The notes beneath the pieces were generated by a model. That model did no database searches, was not told where the DNA came from, and saw only the letters and a program-made list of their open reading frames with translations. Below are positions 31,251-35,842 of a stretch of 35,842 nt of DNA, in pieces. The translations under genes and the position numbers were made by a program. The stretch's first letter is position 1. Every line of letters starts with the position of its first letter. Source of the DNA: Hamadaea sp. (GTDB lineage: Bacteria; Actinomycetota; Actinomycetes; Mycobacteriales; Micromonosporaceae). The stretch covers positions 1 to 35,842 of the forward strand of contig NZ_JABFVK010000066.1 of NCBI RefSeq assembly GCF_013362815.1, read 5' to 3'.

Positions 31251-32924
31251 GTGACCGCTGCCGCCGTCTCCCCGCCCGTCGCCGCGCCCCCGGCGGCGGG
31301 GAAGCGCGCGCGCCGGGCCCGCCGGACCGAGCTGATCCTGCTGGTCCTGGGCATGATCGTGGTCGTCGGGTACCTGGCGGCGGCCGAGGCGAACCTCCTC
31401 GGCACGATCACGCCGGACTTCTGGGTGCCGGCCGGCATTCTCGGCGTGATCTACGGCGGGATGCACCTCGTCATCCGGCTGCGCGCGCCGTACGCCGATC
31501 CGGTGATCCTGCCGGTGGTGGCCACCCTCAACAGTCTCGGCGTCGTGTTCCTGCGGCGGCTGGATCTGGGCGGCGTGAAGACGGGCGAGCGGGCGGACTA
31601 CTCGATCCTGGCCGGCGAGGGCGGCCGTCAGCTGCTCTGGACGGCGATCGCGGTGACCATGGCGGCGGTGCTGCTGTGGTTCCTCACCGACCACCGGACG
31701 ATCTCCCGGTACGCCTGGACCCTCGGCTTCGTCGGCATCATCCTGATGATGCTCCCGGCCATCCTCCCGAGGCGGTTCTCCGAGGTCAACGGGGCCAAGC
31801 TGTGGATCAAGGTCGGCTCGTTCTCGATCCAGCCCGGTGAGTTCGCCAAGCTGATGCTCGCCTCCTTCTTCGCGTACTATCTGGTGCGCAAACGGGAGGT
31901 GCTGGCGCTGGCCAGCAAGCGGGTGCTCGGCATCGACTTCCCGCGTGGTCGCGACCTCGGCCCGATCCTCGCCGTCTGGGTACTCAGCCTGGTCGTCCTC
32001 GTCTTCGAGAAGGACCTCGGCACCGCGTTGCTCTACTTCGGCCTGTTCATCGTGATGCTCTACATCGCGACGGAACGGGTCAGCTGGCTGCTCATCGGTC
32101 TGATCCTGTTCTTCGGCGGCGCGTTCCTGGCGTACTTCCTCGGCAAGCTGATCGGCGGGCCGTTCGCGAACTTCTACGACCGGGCCAACATCTGGCTCGA
32201 CCCGTTCAGCGGGGACCGGGCCTACAACGAGGGCTACCAACTCGTGCAGTCCCTGCTCGGGCTGGGCACCGGCGGGCTGTTCGGCACCGGGCCCGGCGCC
32301 GGGTCGCCGGGGCAGGTCCCCGAAGTGCACAACGACTTCGTCTTCGCCGGGATGGGCGAGGAGATCGGCCTGATCGGGCTCACCGCGCTGCTCTGCCTCT
32401 ATCTGCTCATCGTGGTCCGCGGCCTGAAGGCGGCGCTCGGCGTACGGGACTCCTTCGGCAAGCTGCTCGCCGGTGGCCTGGCGTTCACCCTGGGTTTGCA
32501 GGTGTTCGTCATCGTCGGCGGGGTGAGCCGGTTGATCCCCCTCACCGGCCAGACCACGCCCTTCCTGTCCGCCGGTGGTTCCTCGCTGATGGCGAACTGG
32601 TTGCTGGTCGCGATCCTGCTCCGGGTCTCCGACGCCGCCCGAGCACCGCTGGGAGCGCCGGGCGGCATGATCCGGCCACCGGCCTCGACGCCGCCACCCG
32701 GTCGCGCACCGGTCGGCACGGCGGCCGCTCCCGCCGGCACCCGCCGCAACGCTCCGACTCCGCAGCCGACACCGGGAACCCCGAGCGCCCCTCCGGCCGT
32801 CTCACCCGGCGTGCCCGCCCCTCTGCCCGGTACGGCCGAGCAGCCGATCATCGGCGGTGACGTCGATCCGAACGCCGAGACGGAAATGATCGACTCGCCG
32901 TCTCGCCCGAAGGAGAACCCGTGA
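31251..32924 (+). CDS. rodA: RodA/FtsW-family SEDS glycosyltransferase
   Basis: A 557-residue SEDS protein that polymerises lipid II during cell-wall growth. It has about twelve TM helices and typical motifs: NGAKLWIKVGSFSIQPGEFA, the conserved DLGTALLYFGLF, PFSGDRAYNEGYQLVQSL, VHNDFVFAGMGEEIG (with the catalytic-region Asp) and GQTTPFLSAGGSS. The cytoplasmic C-terminal tail (about 470-557) is Pro/Ala-rich and may be phosphorylated. The GTG at 31251 has a GAGGA site. Its partner transpeptidase PbpA is encoded next, with a GTGA stop/start overlap. Confidence 0.97.
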   Translation: MTAAAVSPPVAAPPAAGKRARRARRTELILLVLGMIVVVGYLAAAEANLLGTITPDFWVPAGILGVIYGGMHLVIRLRAPYADPVILPVVATLNSLGVVFLRRLDLGGVKTGERADYSILAGEGGRQLLWTAIAVTMAAVLLWFLTDHRTISRYAWTLGFVGIILMMLPAILPRRFSEVNGAKLWIKVGSFSIQPGEFAKLMLASFFAYYLVRKREVLALASKRVLGIDFPRGRDLGPILAVWVLSLVVLVFEKDLGTALLYFGLFIVMLYIATERVSWLLIGLILFFGGAFLAYFLGKLIGGPFANFYDRANIWLDPFSGDRAYNEGYQLVQSLLGLGTGGLFGTGPGAGSPGQVPEVHNDFVFAGMGEEIGLIGLTALLCLYLLIVVRGLKAALGVRDSFGKLLAGGLAFTLGLQVFVIVGGVSRLIPLTGQTTPFLSAGGSSLMANWLLVAILLRVSDAARAPLGAPGGMIRPPASTPPPGRAPVGTAAAPAGTRRNAPTPQPTPGTPSAPPAVSPGVPAPLPGTAEQPIIGGDVDPNAETEMIDSPSRPKENP

Positions 32925-34426
32925 ACGCCCCACTACGCCGCGTCGGAGTGGTCGCGATGGTCCTCTTCGGCCTGCTCTTCGCGAACCTGAACTTCGTCCA
33001 ATGGCACAAGGCCAACGACTATCGGACCAGCCAGTACAACGGCCGGGTCCAGGTCGCCGAGTACGACCGGCAGCGCGGCGTGATCGAGGTCAGCGGCAAG
33101 CCCGGTGCACAGTCGAACTCCACCGACGACAACCTGAAGTTCCTCCGCGTGTATCCGTACAAGGCGGAGTTCGCCCACGTCATCGGCTACAAGCCGGTCA
33201 ACGGCGAGGCGACCGGCATCGAGTACATCGAGAACGAGTTCCTCGCCGGGACGAGCGACCAGCTGTTCGCCGACCGGCTGCGGGATCTCTGGTCGAACGA
33301 GAAGACACCGGGCGGCAACGTCGTCACGACGCTGTCCTTGCGGGCGCAGCAGACCGCGTACAAGGAACTGCTGAACAACGCCAACAACGCCAAGGTCGGG
33401 TCGGTCGTCGCGCTCGATCCCACCACCGGTGCCGTCCTCGCCATGGTCTCGACGCCGAGCTATGACCCGAACGTGCTGGTCGGCCACGACACCACGGCGG
33501 CCAACCGGGCGTACGACCGACTGGCCGCCGATCCGAGCCAGCCGCTGCTCAACCGGGCCGTCAAGGAGACGTACGCCCCGGGCTCGATCTTCAAGGTGAT
33601 CGACTCGGCGGCCGCCCTCGAGCGTGGCTACACGATGAACACCTCGATCCCGGCCGGCTCGTCCTACACCGCGCCCGGCACGACCCACGCGATCAAGAAC
33701 GCGGCCCCGTCGATCTGCCCGGAGGCGCAGGTCACCTTGATCGAGGCGCTCACCGAGTCGTGCAACACCGGGTTCGCCCAGCTGGGCGTGGCCCTCGGTC
33801 CGCAGGCCATCACCGACACCGCGGAGGCCTTCGGCTTCGGCGACGACAGCCTGCGGGTCGGGCAGCTCGGCAAGGACAACGGGATCCTGGTCGCGCCGAG
33901 TCAGGTGGGCCGGCTGACCACCGACAGCGGCGGCCCGGACCAGCCGATCATCGCGCAGACGGCGATCGGGCAGGCCGATGCTCGAGTCACCCCGATGCAG
34001 GCGGCGCTCATGGCGGCAACGGTTGCCAACGGCGGAGTTCAGATGCAGCCCTATCTGATTCAGCAGTTGCTCGGCCCGGACCGCACCACCTCCTACGGCA
34101 TCGCCGCACCGCACAAGCTGCGGGACGTCTGCTCATCGAGCGTCGCGCAGAGCCTCCAGGCGATGATGGTCAGCGTCGTGGAGAACGGCACAGGCAAGAA
34201 GGCGCAGATCGACGGCTACGTCGTCGGCGGGAAGACCGGCACGGCGCAGAACGCCGAGAACGCGAAAGATCACGGCTGGTTCATCGGCTTCGCGATGAAG
34301 GACGGCAAGCCCCTGGTGGCGGTGGCCGTGCTGCTCGCGAACGCCGGTTCGGGGGGTAGCGGCGAGGCCGCACGCATCGGCGGACAGGTCATGAAGGCCG
34401 TCATCGCCGACCGGGGAGGTAAGTGA
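32921..34426 (+). CDS. pbpA: PbpA: penicillin-binding transpeptidase
   Basis: A 501-residue class B PBP that cross-links peptidoglycan made by RodA. It has an N-terminal membrane anchor (VGVVAMVLFGLLFANLNFVQ), then a dimerisation/pedestal region and the transpeptidase domain. That domain carries the active-site SIFK (S222-K225), SCN (280-282) and KTG (438-440) motifs, all intact. In mycobacteria PbpA is a PknB substrate needed for division. The GTG start overlaps the rodA stop, and its own stop shares one base with the pknA start (TGATG). Confidence 0.97.
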   Translation: MNAPLRRVGVVAMVLFGLLFANLNFVQWHKANDYRTSQYNGRVQVAEYDRQRGVIEVSGKPGAQSNSTDDNLKFLRVYPYKAEFAHVIGYKPVNGEATGIEYIENEFLAGTSDQLFADRLRDLWSNEKTPGGNVVTTLSLRAQQTAYKELLNNANNAKVGSVVALDPTTGAVLAMVSTPSYDPNVLVGHDTTAANRAYDRLAADPSQPLLNRAVKETYAPGSIFKVIDSAAALERGYTMNTSIPAGSSYTAPGTTHAIKNAAPSICPEAQVTLIEALTESCNTGFAQLGVALGPQAITDTAEAFGFGDDSLRVGQLGKDNGILVAPSQVGRLTTDSGGPDQPIIAQTAIGQADARVTPMQAALMAATVANGGVQMQPYLIQQLLGPDRTTSYGIAAPHKLRDVCSSSVAQSLQAMMVSVVENGTGKKAQIDGYVVGGKTGTAQNAENAKDHGWFIGFAMKDGKPLVAVAVLLANAGSGGSGEAARIGGQVMKAVIADRGGK

Positions 34427-35778
34427 TGGTGTCCCCAGGGACGCTGCTGAGTGGGCGGTATCGGCTCGACGAGCGGATCGCCACCGGTGGCATGGGCGAC
34501 GTATGGCGGGGGACCGACGAGACGCTCGGGCGTACCGTCGCGATCAAGATTCTGCTTCCGGCGCTCCTGGAGGAGCCCGGATTCTCGGAGCGCTTCCGGC
34601 TGGAGGCGCGCACCATGGCAACCATCAACCACCCGGGCGTCGTCGACATCTACGACTACGGCAGCGACCAGCAGGTGGCTTATCTCGTGATGGAGTACGT
34701 GGAGGGAGACGCGCTCTCGCGTACCCTCGCGCGCGTCGGGCGGCTCACGCCGGCGCGGACCATGGCTCTCATCGCCCAGGCCGCGGAGGCTCTGGAGGCC
34801 GCGCATCTCAAGGGGATCGTGCATCGCGACGTCAAACCCGGCAATCTGCTGGTACGCGCGAACGGCACCCTGGTCCTCACCGACTTCGGCATCGCCCGGT
34901 CGGCGGTCGCCTCCCAGCTGACGGCGGCGGGGGCGGTGCTCGGCACGGCGTCTTACCTGGCGCCGGAGCAGGCTTCGGGGCAGACGGCGACAACTGCTTC
35001 CGACATCTACTCGCTCGGTGTCGTGGCGTACCAGTGTCTGTCGGGGCGGCGGCCGTTCGACGGGGACAACCCGATCGAGATCGCGATGAAACACGTACGG
35101 ATGAATCCGCCGGCGCTGCCGCCCGACGTTCCGCCCGCCGTCCGCGCCATCGTGGAACGGGCGATGGCCAAGGATCCGTCGGCTCGCTGGCCCAGTGCTG
35201 CGATCTTCGCCGCCGCGTCCCGGCAGGCCGCCGCGGTACTCAGCAGCGAGCAGTCCGGCCGCCCGGTGTCGCCGAGCGCCCCGGTCTCGCCGGTGCCGTA
35301 TTCGCCCGCTCCATCGTCGCCGGGTCGCCCGCCGGCCCGCCCCGTGACGGGCGGCGGCGTCGGCTCGCCGGTCGGCACCGGCCAGCCGCAACGCGTACCC
35401 GGTCAGCCAGGTCAACCAGTGCGCCCGGCCGCCCGGGTGAGCGTTCCGGCAGCTCCGGCACCAGTCTCAGCGATGGGTGCCACCGGTGTCGCGACCGGTC
35501 CGCGCACTGCTCCGGGGTACGCTGCCCCTCAGGCTCCCAGTAGCGGGGGCTGGCGTACCTTTTGGATGATTTTGTTGGTTTTTCTGGCTATGGCTGCCAT
35601 CGTGGCCATTGCTGCGTTCATCGGGTACACCGTCACCCGGAACACGACGGCGAGTGGTGCCGCTCACACATTCACTGTCGCGAACGTGACAAGACAGGCA
35701 AACATTTGGCAAGCTGACTCGGCCCGAGCAGGATCATTGGTCCTGGCGCCGACGAGCGAAGGACGACGGACGAGATGA
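34426..35778 (+). CDS. pknA: PknA-like membrane Ser/Thr protein kinase
   Basis: A 450-residue transmembrane kinase. The kinase domain (about 11-270) has the Gly-rich loop ATGGMGDVWRG, VAIK (Lys41), HRDVKPGN (133-140), DFG (153-155), a Thr-bearing activation loop and APE (179-181). A Pro/Ser/Ala-rich juxtamembrane linker of about 100 residues and one TM helix (MILLVFLAMAAIVAIAAFIG) follow. A short external tail of about 45 residues has no PASTA domains, as expected for PknA. I chose ATG 34426 over GTG 34423 because of spacing from the GGGAGG site. Its stop overlaps the next start (ATGA). Confidence 0.94.
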   Translation: MVSPGTLLSGRYRLDERIATGGMGDVWRGTDETLGRTVAIKILLPALLEEPGFSERFRLEARTMATINHPGVVDIYDYGSDQQVAYLVMEYVEGDALSRTLARVGRLTPARTMALIAQAAEALEAAHLKGIVHRDVKPGNLLVRANGTLVLTDFGIARSAVASQLTAAGAVLGTASYLAPEQASGQTATTASDIYSLGVVAYQCLSGRRPFDGDNPIEIAMKHVRMNPPALPPDVPPAVRAIVERAMAKDPSARWPSAAIFAAASRQAAAVLSSEQSGRPVSPSAPVSPVPYSPAPSSPGRPPARPVTGGGVGSPVGTGQPQRVPGQPGQPVRPAARVSVPAAPAPVSAMGATGVATGPRTAPGYAAPQAPSSGGWRTFWMILLVFLAMAAIVAIAAFIGYTVTRNTTASGAAHTFTVANVTRQANIWQADSARAGSLVLAPTSEGRRTR

Positions 35779-35842
35779 CGCAGGCCCGGCTGCTGGGTGG
35801 CAGATACCAGGTCGGCGAGCTGCTCGGCTACGGCGGCATGGC
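35775..35842 (+). CDS. pknB: PknB-like Ser/Thr kinase, 3' part outside window
   Basis: Only the first 22 codons are visible, starting at ATG 35775, which overlaps the pknA stop (35776-35778). They encode LLGGRYQVGELLGYGGMA, the start of a kinase Gly-rich loop. By position after pknA this should be pknB with C-terminal PASTA domains, but those lie beyond the window. Confidence 0.85.
   Translation, partial: MTQARLLGGRYQVGELLGYGGM

Noticed and set aside
29772-32330. Open frame of about 850 codons on the minus strand opposite pstP-rodA
   Set aside because: It is a shadow of high-G+C codon use. Its translation is low-complexity Arg/Asp/Gly/His without domains, while the plus strand encodes complete PstP and RodA motifs.

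Overview
The window is high-G+C actinobacterial chromosome. It most resembles Micromonosporaceae (Micromonospora/Actinoplanes relatives). The reasons are the fhaA-fhaB-pstP-rodA-pbpA-pknA-pknB block, an XRE/DUF397 pair, a chaplin-type secreted protein, very G+C-rich codon use, frequent GTG starts and several leaderless TANNNT promoters. The family call is inference; no rRNA or species marker is present. I see no insertion sequence, phage gene, CRISPR array or integrase.

Layout. (1) 1-2343: end of a TPR-repeat protein cut by the window edge. (2) 2388-5251 and 9701-12387: an acyl-CoA/leucine-type degradation set (TetR regulator, biotin carboxylase, HMG-CoA lyase; then carboxyltransferase and acyl-CoA dehydrogenase). 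It is split in two. All three of its promoter regions carry copies of one inverted repeat, AACGNNCGTT (one mismatch at one site), so the TetR protein probably controls both halves. No biotin carrier domain is encoded in either half. (3) 5332-9618, between the halves: a secreted, membrane-tethered protein of unknown function, a secreted protein with five chaplin-like repeats, and a convergent NfeD-flotillin operon. (4) 12436-19807: an MMPL exporter, an XRE-STAND-TPR regulator, two single-pass PASTA-type proteins and a multi-spanning membrane protein. (5) 20214-22962: a GCS2-family glutamate-cysteine ligase homologue and an exported CapA-type protein ending in a perfect 14-bp hairpin terminator. 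(6) 23011-26207: an XRE(DUF5753)/DUF397 pair, a divergent small gene with candidate operators, and two unknown genes. (7) 26214-28105: a two-gene sugar operon (NAD-dependent epimerase, then a WecG/TagA-type glycosyltransferase) joined by a GTGA overlap. (8) 28280-28362: tRNA-Leu(CAG) on the minus strand with its own promoter and terminator. (9) 28604-35842: the cell-division/Ser-Thr phosphorylation operon fhaA, fhaB, pstP, rodA, pbpA, pknA and the start of pknB, mostly joined by 1-4 nt overlaps. In other actinobacteria this block lies near the replication origin.

The most novel-looking material is the five-repeat chaplin protein with its secreted partner and the adjacent NfeD/flotillin pair inside a split catabolic regulon. 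In the fifth repeat both usual cysteines are serine, and two cysteines flank the repeat instead. Other points of interest are the missing biotin carrier, a Phe in the catalytic Tyr position of the epimerase, a stem-loop over the fhaA ribosome-binding site, and recurrence of the word CGTAC in all three codon frames.
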